This document shows, one piece after another, positions 16,657 through 25,018 of a stretch of 64,000 nt of DNA. Positions within the stretch are counted from its first letter, which is position 1, and the number at the start of each line of letters is the position of its first letter. The notes beneath the pieces are model-generated. The model was not told where the DNA came from. It was given only the letters and a program-made list of their open reading frames with translations, and searched no databases. This DNA comes from Paraburkholderia kururiensis (GTDB lineage Bacteria; Pseudomonadota; Gammaproteobacteria; Burkholderiales; Burkholderiaceae): positions 6,613,281 to 6,677,280 of the forward strand of contig NZ_CP139965.1 in the NCBI RefSeq assembly GCF_034424375.1, read 5' to 3'. The position numbers were made by a program, and so were the translations under genes.

Positions 16657-17961
16657 TCACGCCTTTTTCATGAAAGCGGCGACGATCAGCGAGATCGCAC
16701 AGCCGGCACAGAGATAGGCGGCCACGAGATGCCACGAACCGCCGGCAAAGCTCACCAGCGCGACCGCGATGAACGGCGTGAAGCCGCCGCCCACCACGCT
16801 CGCGAACTGGTAGCCCACGCCCGCGCCGCTGTAGCGGTACTCGGCGCCGAACAGCTCGGTAAAGAGCGGCTGTTGCACGCTCACCACCATGTCGTGTGCC
16901 ATGTTGGCGAGCAGCACGGCGAAGACGGTGATCCAGACCACGGAGCGCGCCTCCATGGCCAGAAAGAACGGCACCGCACACGCCAGGCCGATCAGCGCAC
17001 CGATCATGTAGATGCGGCGCAGGCCGAAGCGGTCCGCGAGCCACGCGAAGCACGGAATCGTCACGCAGCTCACGGCGCCCACGAGCAGGCTCACGTTGAG
17101 AAAGAACTCGCGCGGCATACCGAGGTTCGTCGTGGAGTAGCTGAGCGCGAACGCCGTCACGATGTACATCGAGAAGAGCTCGGCAAGACGCAGCGCAACG
17201 ATCAGCAGAAACGCCTTCGGATGCCGGGTCAACGCCTCCATCACGGGCATGCGCAACTGGCGGTGGCCCTTCTCGACCTTCTCCACGAACTCCCGCGACT
17301 CCGCCATGCTGGAGCGCACCCACAAGCCCACCAGCACGAGCACCACGCTGAACACGAACGGCAGGCGCCAGCCCCACGACTTGAACGCCGCATTGTCGAG
17401 CAAATGGCTGAGCAGCGAAACGAAGCCGGTAGCCAGAACGAGCCCGACGCCGTAGCCCACCTGCACGCCGCTGCTGTAGAACGCCTTCTTCTTCGCGGGC
17501 GCGGATTCCACGGCCATCAGCGCCGCCCCGCCCCACTCGCCGCCCACCGCGAAGCCCTGAATGGCGCGCAGCGTGACGAGCAGCACGGGCGCCCACCAGC
17601 CGATGCTCGCGAAGGTAGGCAAGAAGCCGATCAACATGGTGGAGAGGCCCATCATCATGACCGTGAGCACGAGCATGCGTTTGCGGCCGAGGCGGTCGCC
17701 GAAGTGGCCGAATACGATGCCGCCGAGCGGCCGGAACAGGAAGCCGACGCCGAACGTCGCGAAGGCCGCGAGCGTGCCCATCGTGGGGCTCACGTTCGGA
17801 AAGAAGGCGCTGTTGAACACGAGCGCCGCGACGATGCCGTACAGCAGGAAGTCGTACCAGTCCACCACCGCGCCGACAAAGCTGCCGAGCGCCGCACGCC
17901 GGGCTTCGCTGCGCGTGGTGTCCCCGTAGGCGAGGCGCGATGAATCGACAGCTGAATGCAT
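16657..17961 (-). CDS. MFS transporter, metabolite:H+ symporter (MHS) family
   Basis: A 434-residue, 12-helix major facilitator. The signature GSFVGAVVDWYDFLLYG near the N-terminus and the GDRLGRKRML loop between helices 2 and 3 are characteristic of MHS carriers (citrate, alpha-ketoglutarate, proline/betaine, shikimate or aromatic acids). The start at 17961 follows a good AGGAGAC site; a longer frame upstream lacks one. Followed by the IclR gene. A proton-driven organic acid or aromatic acid importer is most likely. Confidence 0.9.
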   Translation of the reverse strand: MHSAVDSSRLAYGDTTRSEARRAALGSFVGAVVDWYDFLLYGIVAALVFNSAFFPNVSPTMGTLAAFATFGVGFLFRPLGGIVFGHFGDRLGRKRMLVLTVMMMGLSTMLIGFLPTFASIGWWAPVLLVTLRAIQGFAVGGEWGGAALMAVESAPAKKKAFYSSGVQVGYGVGLVLATGFVSLLSHLLDNAAFKSWGWRLPFVFSVVLVLVGLWVRSSMAESREFVEKVEKGHRQLRMPVMEALTRHPKAFLLIVALRLAELFSMYIVTAFALSYSTTNLGMPREFFLNVSLLVGAVSCVTIPCFAWLADRFGLRRIYMIGALIGLACAVPFFLAMEARSVVWITVFAVLLANMAHDMVVSVQQPLFTELFGAEYRYSGAGVGYQFASVVGGGFTPFIAVALVSFAGGSWHLVAAYLCAGCAISLIVAAFMKKA

Positions 17962-18278
17962 GATGTGTCTCCTGAACTCTCTATCTAGGTATGTCTCTTT
18001 CGGCGCGGCGGCGAGTGCTGCGCGGCTCGCCGCCATGGTGCGCGCCACGGTGATATTGTCCGTGGCTTGCAGGATAGTGGCGGGGATGGCGCAAGAGCAA
18101 TCGGCCAGGAAATGTCGACGTGCGATGATCGCACGCGTGCGTGCAATAGTCGAACGCTCCTCGGGTTAGCACCAGGCGCCATCGCGCATCGCGAAGGCAA
18201 GGCACCGCCATCTGTGCTCGCCATGTCCCGCTGAAACCCATCGGCCCCATCGGTCAACGCAAGGCAAGAGCAAAAGTC
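17962..18278. other. Divergent intergenic region
   Basis: 317 nt between the leftward MHS transporter and the rightward methyltransferase. Open frames here lack ribosome binding sites and family resemblance. It should contain both promoters and perhaps an IclR operator, but I cannot point to a specific site. Confidence 0.5.
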
Positions 18279-19226
18279 ATGGAAAAAACCACCCCGCTTT
18301 CAGGCGCCGGGCAAGACCGGCTGATCTCTCACGGGCCCGGCGAAGAAGCGAGCTTCGAGGCGGTGCTGGAATCGGCAAGGTCGCGTTTGCGCGCAGCGCC
18401 TGCCCTCCCGGGCGTCACGCTCGACCAGCAACTCGCGTTGCTCGACGAACTCGCCGGCTTCGAACTGGGCCGCTTTCTGCTGGTGAATCGCGGGCTCAAT
18501 GCGTGGTGGACGCATCAGCTCGTCACCTACGATCCGTCTGCGGCACGCGCGGACTCTCTCACCGACCTGGAGCGCCGCGTGTTCGAGGCATTGCCGGCCA
18601 CGCTCGCCACGCGCCAGCGCTTCGGCATCTTCCGCGCGCAGTTGCAAAAGCGGCTTGCACCCGGCATGGCCCTGGCATCGGTGCCGTGCGGGTTGATGGG
18701 CGAACTGTTGCTGCTCGATTACACGGGGCTCGAAGACGTCACGTTGACGGGCATCGATCTGGATCAGCAGGCGCTCGATGCCGCGCGGCAACTCGCTGAA
18801 ACGCGCGGGCTGGGCGAGCGCGTAACGCTGCGCCGCGAAGACGCCTGGGCGCTGTCGCTCGAAAACGCCGTGGACGTGCTGACCAGCAACGGCCTGAACA
18901 TCTACGAGCCGGACGACGCGCGCGTCGTCGCGCTGTACCGCTCGTTCTTCCAGGCGCTGAAGCCTGGCGGCACGCTCGTTACGAGCTTTCTCACGCCCGC
19001 ACCCACGATGTCCCCCGACTCGCCCTGGGACATGACGAAGACGCAGCCCGCCCTGCTTCAGCTGCAATACCTGTTGTTCGTGCGGATGATCGATGCGAAG
19101 TGGAGCGCGTATCGCACGCATACGCAAACGGCGCAGCAACTCGAAGAAGCGGGCTTTACGAACGTCGAATTCATCGACGACGATGCGCGGATGTTCCCCA
19201 CTATTATCGCGCGAAAACCGGCTTGA
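18279..19226 (+). CDS. Class I SAM-dependent methyltransferase-like protein
   Basis: A 315-residue cytoplasmic protein. The Rossmann-type core is seen from about residue 130: LASVPCGLMGELLLLDY at the motif I position (the usual GxGxG is replaced), LTGIDLDQQALDAAR (motif II with the acidic ribose-binding Asp), a following REDAW element, LTSNGLNIYEP (motif IV) and LKPGGTLVTSFLTP (motif VI). The first about 115 residues are helical and precede the fold. Substrate unknown. It stands alone between divergent and convergent neighbours. Confidence 0.75.
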   Translation: MEKTTPLSGAGQDRLISHGPGEEASFEAVLESARSRLRAAPALPGVTLDQQLALLDELAGFELGRFLLVNRGLNAWWTHQLVTYDPSAARADSLTDLERRVFEALPATLATRQRFGIFRAQLQKRLAPGMALASVPCGLMGELLLLDYTGLEDVTLTGIDLDQQALDAARQLAETRGLGERVTLRREDAWALSLENAVDVLTSNGLNIYEPDDARVVALYRSFFQALKPGGTLVTSFLTPAPTMSPDSPWDMTKTQPALLQLQYLLFVRMIDAKWSAYRTHTQTAQQLEEAGFTNVEFIDDDARMFPTIIARKPA

Positions 19227-19480
19227 ACGAGGCGCGAACAAACAGCGCGGTGACGCGGCAAAGCGGTGTGAGCGCCGCCGTCGAGCGCGAAAAAAACGGC
19301 AAGGTTAACACCGCTCGCGCAAAGTTAACAGCGGTACGTGCACGGTGTGTACACGACGCACGTTTTGCGTGTGCTGCTCACAACATTGTCCTGGTGTTTG
19401 TGCGCGCTTCCTGGCAAGCTATCTCTCTACGTTGACTCGCGGTCCATACACCGCGACGACGATGAACAATGGAGAGTGCT

Positions 19481-19714
19481 ATGGCAATGAGTTCGCATTC
19501 GCGCGAAGCAAGCGCGGCAGAGCGATTCGTTTGGGCAACCCGCAAGGTCGATATGGCATTTCGCGCTACGCGTGCAGAGTCGTCCGCGACGGACGGCGCG
19601 CAGCGCGACCACTCGCGCGCCGTGCTGGAACTCGAACAGGCGCTGGAAGAGCTAGCCGCGGCGCAGGCCCTGTTCGATGCCACCGTGCGCAAGAGCTCGA
19701 CTCGCCGCTCGTAG
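19481..19714 (+). CDS. Small hypothetical protein
   Basis: A 77-residue, mostly helical, Ala/Glu/Arg-rich protein with a likely helix in the region AVLELEQALEELAAAQALF. The start at 19481 is preferred to an in-frame ATG at 19469 because GGAGAG lies 4 nt before it. I do not recognise the family. It converges on the next hypothetical gene, with a hairpin between the two ends. Confidence 0.5.
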   Translation: MAMSSHSREASAAERFVWATRKVDMAFRATRAESSATDGAQRDHSRAVLELEQALEELAAAQALFDATVRKSSTRRS

Positions 19715-19738
19715 CACGCTTGCCGTGCCGCACTTGTG

Positions 19739-19773
19739 CAATCCGCAGTCAGCGTTGAGGCGGCTGCGGATTG
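19739..19773. terminator. Inverted repeat at the ends of two convergent genes
   Basis: A perfect 10-bp repeat CAATCCGCAG/CTGCGGATTG (19739-19748 and 19764-19773) spans a 15-nt loop. The stop codon and last codons of the leftward gene lie in the loop and right arm. No T-run. It may act as a shared bidirectional terminator or end-protecting hairpin. Confidence 0.4.
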
Positions 19774-20171
19774 TTGGCCGGATTCGTATCGAACTTCGCC
19801 ACGCGCTCGATCCCGCCATTCCCGCTCGCGAGTGCCTGTAGCTCGCGCTCCAGCGCGTCCGCCACGTCCTTGCCGTACACCTCGTCGCCGTTCACATACA
19901 CCGTGAACGACTTCAGGTATTTCGCCTGCTTCTCCGGGTTTTCGATGGTGTCTTTCGTCCACTGATAAAGCGGATAGTGTTCGACGCCCTGCTCTTCGGC
20001 CTCGCTGACGTAGCCCGCAAAGGCATCGTACTGGCACACCAACGACGCGCCATGCCGTTGCAGCACGTCGTGCAACGGCGCATAGGCACGCGCGGACGGA
20101 TCGCCGCGCAGCTCGGGCGCCAGCGCCTCGGAAACCGTGAGTCTGAGCTGGAACTGCCAGGCGTCATCCAT
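19749..20171 (-). CDS. Conserved-looking hypothetical protein
   Basis: A 140-residue soluble protein without signal peptide. It opens FQLRLTVSEALAPELR and contains HYPLYQWTKDTIENPEKQAKYL and a FTVYVNGDEVYGKDVADAL segment, giving a balanced alpha/beta composition. I recognise no named domain. Same strand as the RidA gene, about 100 nt downstream of it, and may be the last gene of that operon. Coding character is good, and a short helix-rich Pro tail ends it. Confidence 0.6.
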   Translation of the reverse strand: MDDAWQFQLRLTVSEALAPELRGDPSARAYAPLHDVLQRHGASLVCQYDAFAGYVSEAEEQGVEHYPLYQWTKDTIENPEKQAKYLKSFTVYVNGDEVYGKDVADALERELQALASGNGGIERVAKFDTNPANNPQPPQR

Positions 20172-20270
20172 GTTCGCCTCTCTTCAATGGACTTCAGGTG
20201 GAAAGCGGAATGGGCGCAAGCGATACCGCAATGGCGGCCTACGCGTGAAGCGCCTCTGCCGGACGCGCCG

Positions 20271-20672
20271 TCACCCCGGCCGGCGTGCGATGAAGTCGAT
20301 CTCGACCAGCGCATCGCGCGCGAGACCCGTCACGCCGATGCACGTCCGCGCCGGCAATCGCCCTTTCGGAAAATAGCTGGCGTAAGTCGCGTTCATGGTG
20401 GCGTAGTCGCGCTTGAACTCGGTCAGGAAGATGCGGGCCGACACCACGTGTTCGAGGCCGAGCCCCAGCCCTTCGAGCACGATGACGAGATTGTCCATGA
20501 CACGCCGCGTCTGCGCCACGACGCCGTCGGGCAACGGCGCGTTGTCGTCGTCGGGCGAAGTGGGCATCTGGCCCGTGACGAATATCCAGCCGTCGCTTTC
20601 CGTCGCATGAGAGAAAGGGCCAACGGGCGTCGGGGCGCCCTTCACCATCCAGAACCGCGTCGTATCTGTCAT
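20271..20672 (-). CDS. RidA/YjgF-family protein
   Basis: A 133-residue RidA-fold protein. Family blocks: GPFSHATESDGWIFVTGQMP, a central VMDNLVIVLEGLGLGLEHVVSA-type helix, and the C-terminal RLPARTCIGVTGLARDALVEIDFIA containing the arginine (R of PARTCI) that binds the imine substrate carboxylate in active RidA proteins. These enzymes hydrolyse reactive enamines/imines released in amino-acid metabolism. The start at 20672 follows GGAGCG. It is 34 nt downstream of an IclR gene and in line with the amino-acid ABC operon. Confidence 0.9.
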   Translation of the reverse strand: MTDTTRFWMVKGAPTPVGPFSHATESDGWIFVTGQMPTSPDDDNAPLPDGVVAQTRRVMDNLVIVLEGLGLGLEHVVSARIFLTEFKRDYATMNATYASYFPKGRLPARTCIGVTGLARDALVEIDFIARRPG

Positions 20673-20706
20673 GTCGCTGCGCTCCATTGCTCGATGTGGA
20701 TGCATG

Positions 20707-21489
20707 CTACAGCCGTGAGTAAGGCTCCGATAGCGCTTTTGCCGATTTGATCAGATCGTCGAGCATCAGTTCGCGCTTCTTCGGGTCGGTGTCGCGGCTC
20801 GTCATGAAGCAAAGCGCTGCAACGGCGACGCCCGAGCGGTCGCGAATCGGCGCGGCCATGCAGAGCCGGAACGTATGCGAGAGGCCTTCCGTGCAGCAAT
20901 ATCCCTGCGCGTCGGCGTACTGTACGTCGCGCAGGAAGTCGTCGAACGCGATACGTGTGCCGTTTTCCAGCACGAAGTCTTCGTCTGGAATCAGCGCGCG
21001 AATCTCGTTCACGTTCAGGTGACCAAGCAGCAGACGGCCCGTCGCGGTCCACGGAATGGGCACCTTCACGCCGATGTCGGAGCTGATGTTGAACGGCCGC
21101 GAACTGCTCTCGGAAAGCATCACCGTGTACTTGTTGCCTTCCAGCGTGCAGAGCTGCGCCGTTTCATCGTGCTTGCGCACCAGCGACAAAATGGACTGAT
21201 GCGCGCGGCTGATCAGGTCGTTGTGCGCGGCGTAGTCGGCCCCGAAATAATGCATCTCGCGGCCGAAGAACACGCTGCCATCGCCGCTCGTTTCGAGCCA
21301 GCCGGCCTCGGAAAAAATGGCCACAAGTTCGTAGATGCTCGAACGCGGCGCACCGGTTGCCACGATCAGCTCGCGCATGGTCATCGGTCGCCGGGCAGCG
21401 TGCAGTTGCCTGAAGATGTCGATGATGCGTTCCACGCCTCTTGCCCGCGACGTCGCGGGCGTGGAAATTCCTTCGTCTTTCTCGGCCAT
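20707..21489 (-). CDS. IclR-family transcriptional regulator
   Basis: A 260-residue protein with an N-terminal winged HTH (VERIIDIFRQLHAARRP through PRSSIYELVAIFSEAGWLE, about residues 18-70) and an IclR C-terminal ligand-binding domain (GRLLLGHLNVNEIRALIP, then GYCCTEGLSHTFRLCMAAPI). It is encoded between the amino-acid ABC ATPase (76 nt upstream) and RidA (34 nt downstream), so it likely controls this import/catabolism operon. Effector unknown. Confidence 0.88.
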   Translation of the reverse strand: MAEKDEGISTPATSRARGVERIIDIFRQLHAARRPMTMRELIVATGAPRSSIYELVAIFSEAGWLETSGDGSVFFGREMHYFGADYAAHNDLISRAHQSILSLVRKHDETAQLCTLEGNKYTVMLSESSSRPFNISSDIGVKVPIPWTATGRLLLGHLNVNEIRALIPDEDFVLENGTRIAFDDFLRDVQYADAQGYCCTEGLSHTFRLCMAAPIRDRSGVAVAALCFMTSRDTDPKKRELMLDDLIKSAKALSEPYSRL

Positions 21490-21565
21490 GTGTGTCGTGT
21501 ATCGATTCGATGTTGTCGAGGCGCCTGCCCGCAGCGCCCGGCACGCGCATGGGCGGCGCGCCGTT

Positions 21566-22318
21566 TCAGTGGTCCAGCACGCGGTGCAGAAACTGCCGCG
21601 TACGTTCGTTCTGCGGGTTCACGAAAATCTGCTCGGGTGCGCCCTGCTCCGCGATCACCCCCTTGTCCATGAACACCACGCGGTCCGCGGTCTTGCGCGC
21701 AAAGCCCATTTCGTGGGTGACCACGACCATCGTCATGCCGTCGCGCGCGAGGCCGCGCATGACGTCGGTCACTTCGCCCACCAGTTCCGGGTCCAGCGCA
21801 GAGGTGGCTTCGTCGAAGAACATGATGCCGGGCTCCACCGCGAGCGCGCGCGCAATCGCCACGCGTTGCTGCTGCCCGCCCGAAAGCTGGCTCGGATAGT
21901 GTCCCGCGCGGTCCGCGAGGCCCACGCGGTCCAGCGCTTCCATGCCGCGCCGGTTCGCCTCTTCGCGATTCATGCCGCGCGCCTTGATGAGCGCGAGCGT
22001 CACGTTGCCGAGCGCCGTCTTGTGCGGAAACAGGTTGAACTGCTGAAACACCATGCCCACGTGCCCGCGAATTTCCTTCGCGCGGCGCGCGTCGTGCAGC
22101 GGCACTTCATTGACCCAGACTTCGCCGGCATCCGCGGTTTCGAGGCCGCTCATGATGCGCAACACCGTGCTCTTGCCCGAACCCGACGCGCCGATGAGCA
22201 CGAGCACCTCGCCGGGCCGCACGTCGAGATTCACGTCCTTGAGCACCTGCGTCGCGCCGAACGACTTGCTGACGCCCGTGAGATTGATGACAGGTTTCGA
22301 TGCAGTCGCGGTGGTCAT
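21566..22318 (-). CDS. Polar amino-acid ABC transporter ATPase (GlnQ/HisP type)
   Basis: A 250-residue single-domain ATPase. Walker A GASGSGKST near residue 43, Q-loop VFQQFNLFPHKTALGNV, signature LSGGQQQRVA, Walker B IMFFDEATSALDPE, switch VVTHEMGFAR. The sequence is typical of the polar amino-acid uptake family. The start at 22318 overlaps the upstream permease stop (ATGA). It energises uptake with the two permeases and the binding lipoprotein encoded upstream. Confidence 0.95.
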   Translation of the reverse strand: MTTATASKPVINLTGVSKSFGATQVLKDVNLDVRPGEVLVLIGASGSGKSTVLRIMSGLETADAGEVWVNEVPLHDARRAKEIRGHVGMVFQQFNLFPHKTALGNVTLALIKARGMNREEANRRGMEALDRVGLADRAGHYPSQLSGGQQQRVAIARALAVEPGIMFFDEATSALDPELVGEVTDVMRGLARDGMTMVVVTHEMGFARKTADRVVFMDKGVIAEQGAPEQIFVNPQNERTRQFLHRVLDH

Positions 22319-22962
22319 GACGGCAGCCTCCTTCGATCGTGGCGACGCACCCACTGCGAGAGCGGGAAGCAGACAACGAAATAGAGCACGGCGACAAGGC
22401 CATAGATCTGCACGGGCTGGCCGATGCGATCCACGATGGCCTGCCCACCGTGCATGAGTTCCGACATGCCGATCATGCTGACGATCGACGTGTCCTTGAT
22501 GAGCGAAAGATATTGGCCCACGAGCGGCGGCAGCACGATCTTGCCTGTCTGTGGCAGCACCACGGAGAAGAACGCCTGCGTCTTCGTGAGTCCGAGAATC
22601 TGCGAGACCTCCCACTGACTTCGCGGCACGGCTTCGATGCCCGAGCGAAACACCTCGGCAATGTAGGCTCCCTGATAGATGCTCAGGCCCACCACGCCGG
22701 CTGCGAATACGTCGATGGCATAGCCGAAGTACGACACGCCGAAGTAGATGAACATGAGCGTGATGAGTATCGGCGTGCCGCGAAAGAGTTCGACGTAAAG
22801 CTTCGCGACGCGCGCGGTGCCCCACGGGCCGAACGCGCGCAACACGGCCGCGACGAGCCCGATCGCCGTTCCGCCCGCAATGGATGCGGCCGAAAGCGCG
22901 AGCGTCATGAAGAGGCCTTGCAGCAGGATCGAAAGGCTGGACGTCAACAGATCGGCTGACAT
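22315..22962 (-). CDS. Polar amino-acid ABC permease (HisM/HisQ type)
   Basis: A 215-residue permease with about five helices and the conserved GTPILITLMFIYFG and AYIAEVFRSGIEAVPRSQWE segments of the HEQRo family, in which the EAA loop contacts the ATPase. The start at 22962 gives the usual family length; upstream in-frame sequence overlaps the neighbouring permease. It sits 13 nt after the first permease gene. Confidence 0.92.
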   Translation of the reverse strand: MSADLLTSSLSILLQGLFMTLALSAASIAGGTAIGLVAAVLRAFGPWGTARVAKLYVELFRGTPILITLMFIYFGVSYFGYAIDVFAAGVVGLSIYQGAYIAEVFRSGIEAVPRSQWEVSQILGLTKTQAFFSVVLPQTGKIVLPPLVGQYLSLIKDTSIVSMIGMSELMHGGQAIVDRIGQPVQIYGLVAVLYFVVCFPLSQWVRRHDRRRLPS

Positions 22963-22975
22963 GTCGTGTCTCCGT

Positions 22976-23701
22976 TTAGCCCGCTCGGGTGCGGTTCGAC
23001 TCGCGCAGCAGCGGCAGCACGCGGCGCGCGCGACGGGGAGCCACGAGCGGCGGATGGAACAGATGGGCGCCGATGCGCTCCGCAATCCACGAAAGCGCGT
23101 TGCTGAGCACGAGATACGCCACCAGCGTTACCGAAAACGTCTGGATGTAAAGCAGCGTGCGCGAGTTGATGACGGTTGCCGTGCCCGTGAGTTCGGGCAA
23201 TGCGATGGCCGAGAGCAACGACGTGCCCAGCAAGAGCTGGATCAGGTTGTTGACGATAGCGGGATACACGGCGCGCGCCGCTTGAGGCAGCACGACTTCC
23301 ACGAAAATCTGCGTGCGCGCGAGCCCGAGAATGCCGGCGGCCTCGATCTGCCCGCGCGGCACGGACTGAATGCCGGCGCGAAATACCTCGGCCATATAGG
23401 CACCGACGTTCACGCCCAGCGCGATCACGCCCGCCGTATAGGCATCGAGATTCACGCCGAGCGACGGCAGGCCGAAGAACACGATGAAGATCTGCAACAA
23501 CACCGGCGTATTGCGGATCGCCTCGATATAGGCACTCGCGGCAAAACGCAGCACGCGTGCACGCGCACCGGCCGCCAGCGCAGTGACGAGGCCCAACGCC
23601 AAAGCAAGACAGAAGGCGAGCAGCGTCACCTGCAGCGTGAGCCATGCGGCCCGCACGAACTCGGGCACGTAGCCCCATAGCGTCAGCCATTGGTAACTCA
23701 T
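22976..23701 (-). CDS. Polar amino-acid ABC permease (HisQ/HisM type)
   Basis: A 241-residue permease partner. It shows the NTPVLLQIFIVFFGLP element and the EAA-loop AYMAEVFRAGIQSVPRGQIEA followed by LGLARTQ. Helices begin near residue 14. The basic C-terminal tail (PRRARRVLPLLRESNRTRAG) is somewhat longer than usual. It lies 33 nt downstream of the binding-protein gene. Confidence 0.92.
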   Translation of the reverse strand: MSYQWLTLWGYVPEFVRAAWLTLQVTLLAFCLALALGLVTALAAGARARVLRFAASAYIEAIRNTPVLLQIFIVFFGLPSLGVNLDAYTAGVIALGVNVGAYMAEVFRAGIQSVPRGQIEAAGILGLARTQIFVEVVLPQAARAVYPAIVNNLIQLLLGTSLLSAIALPELTGTATVINSRTLLYIQTFSVTLVAYLVLSNALSWIAERIGAHLFHPPLVAPRRARRVLPLLRESNRTRAG

Positions 23702-23734
23702 CTCGCCTCCCTCTGCGCGCGCCGCACTGAATGC

Positions 23735-24574
23735 TCAGAACTGCGGATTGAGCGGATAGCGCGGATCGACGCCGAACCACTTCTTGTACAACTGCGCATT
23801 GAGCTTCGACGCATTGATGTTGAAGAGGAACAGGTTCAGGTAGTTGAGCCACTGCTGGTCGCCCGCCTTCACACCGAACGCGTTGTATTCGAGCGGCACG
23901 AGAGCTTCGTCGGTGACTGCGAGGTCCGGGTCGAGCTTCGCCTGATACGCGAGGAAGTTGTTGTCTTCGATCATCGCATCGGCCTGGCCCTGCTTCACGG
24001 CGAGAATGGCCGCCTGCGAGCTGTCGTACTCCTGGATCTTGACGGGGATGTTGAGCGCGCGCACTTCGTCGCCGTTCGTCGAACCCTTCACAGTGGCGAT
24101 CGTTCGGCCCGACATGTCCTTCACCGACTTGATGCCGCTGCTCTTCTTCACGAGCAATGCTTCGCTTGCCACCACGTAGGGGGTGGTGAACGCGATCTCC
24201 TTCGCGCGCTCCAGGTTGCGCGTGAAATTGCAGAAGACCACGTCGACCTTGTCGGTCTGTAGATTCGGAATGCGGTTCGCGCTCGTCGTGTTCACGATCT
24301 CGAGCTTCACGCCCATTTCCTTCGCCAGTTCCTTAGCGAGGTCGACGTCGTAGCCGTCGGGCTGTCCGTCCTTGTTGTAGAAGCCGAACGGCGCGAACGT
24401 GAGGCAATCGCCCACGCGCAGCGTGCCGCGCTGCAAGACGCCCTGCAATGCCGAGCCGCCCGCCGCGGCCGCGCCTTCGCCCGGACCGGCCACCTTCGTG
24501 CAGCCTGCCAGCGCGAGCAGACCCGCAACGACGAACAAACCGGCGAACTTCGCGCTCACTCTGACGTGTTTCAT
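23735..24574 (-). CDS. Amino-acid ABC substrate-binding lipoprotein (family 3)
   Basis: A 279-residue SBP_bac_3 protein. A lipoprotein signal is seen with lipobox LALAGC (Cys25), so it is probably anchored to the membrane facing the periplasm. Core family elements: RVGDCLTFAPFGF, GYDVDLAKELAKEMG, VDVVFCNFTRNLERA and EIAFTTPYV. The start at 24574 gives the normal lipoprotein signal. First gene of the ABC-IclR-RidA operon. The ligand is probably a polar amino acid; the exact one is unclear. Confidence 0.92.
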   Translation of the reverse strand: MKHVRVSAKFAGLFVVAGLLALAGCTKVAGPGEGAAAAGGSALQGVLQRGTLRVGDCLTFAPFGFYNKDGQPDGYDVDLAKELAKEMGVKLEIVNTTSANRIPNLQTDKVDVVFCNFTRNLERAKEIAFTTPYVVASEALLVKKSSGIKSVKDMSGRTIATVKGSTNGDEVRALNIPVKIQEYDSSQAAILAVKQGQADAMIEDNNFLAYQAKLDPDLAVTDEALVPLEYNAFGVKAGDQQWLNYLNLFLFNINASKLNAQLYKKWFGVDPRYPLNPQF

Positions 24575-25018
24575 TTTTCGATCCTGTACGGAGTAACGAA
24601 TCCCATGCGTGCAAAAAAACCGGCACAAGCAGGCCGCGGCATGAGGCACACGAGGCGTTCGGCGACGCGGTGAAGGTCGGCCGTCACGCTATCCGATATA
24701 CCGGAACATCGTCCGGTACAGCAGATGAGGCGCAGTGTTTCATGGAAAAAAAACCGCTGCAATGGGGAATACGTGGACCACGGCTGAGGGAAGCGCGACG
24801 TGTAATCCGTGCGCGGAAGATTGCGGCGAAGCTCGCCGGCTACGGATTCGATGCGTGGCGCGCACGCGTGTGAGCGGCACATGCACGAGCGGCTACGTGT
24901 GGTGTGGATCGGGTATCGACGGAGGTACGGCCGGAGATGCCGCGGCCAATCCGGCGAAATGCGTGAGCGAAAAACGCTGCGCGTAATGGGAACCGTGCGA
25001 GCCGCGCGATCAGTGCGA
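24575..25018. other. Intergenic region upstream of the amino-acid ABC operon
   Basis: 444 nt without a convincing gene. It must contain the leftward promoter for the binding protein. It includes an inverted repeat TACCGGA-N6-TCCGGTA (24699-24718), about 125 nt before the start codon, which could be an operator for the IclR or LysR regulator encoded nearby. Confidence 0.5.
24699..24718. promoter_or_regulatory. Inverted repeat, candidate operator
   Basis: Perfect 7-bp arms TACCGGA and TCCGGTA separated by 6 nt, giving a 20-bp dyad with a 13-nt centre-to-centre spacing as for dimeric regulators. Position upstream of the amino-acid ABC operon suits an IclR or LysR site. Assignment is inference. 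Confidence 0.35.

Noticed and set aside
17985..18257. A 90-codon minus-strand frame in the MHS/methyltransferase spacer
   Set aside because: Pro/Arg/Ser-rich, no ribosome binding site, and it covers the expected promoter region.
24660..24980. Possible small genes before the amino-acid binding protein
   Set aside because: Frames there lack ribosome binding sites and resemble no family; the stretch is better explained as promoter DNA.
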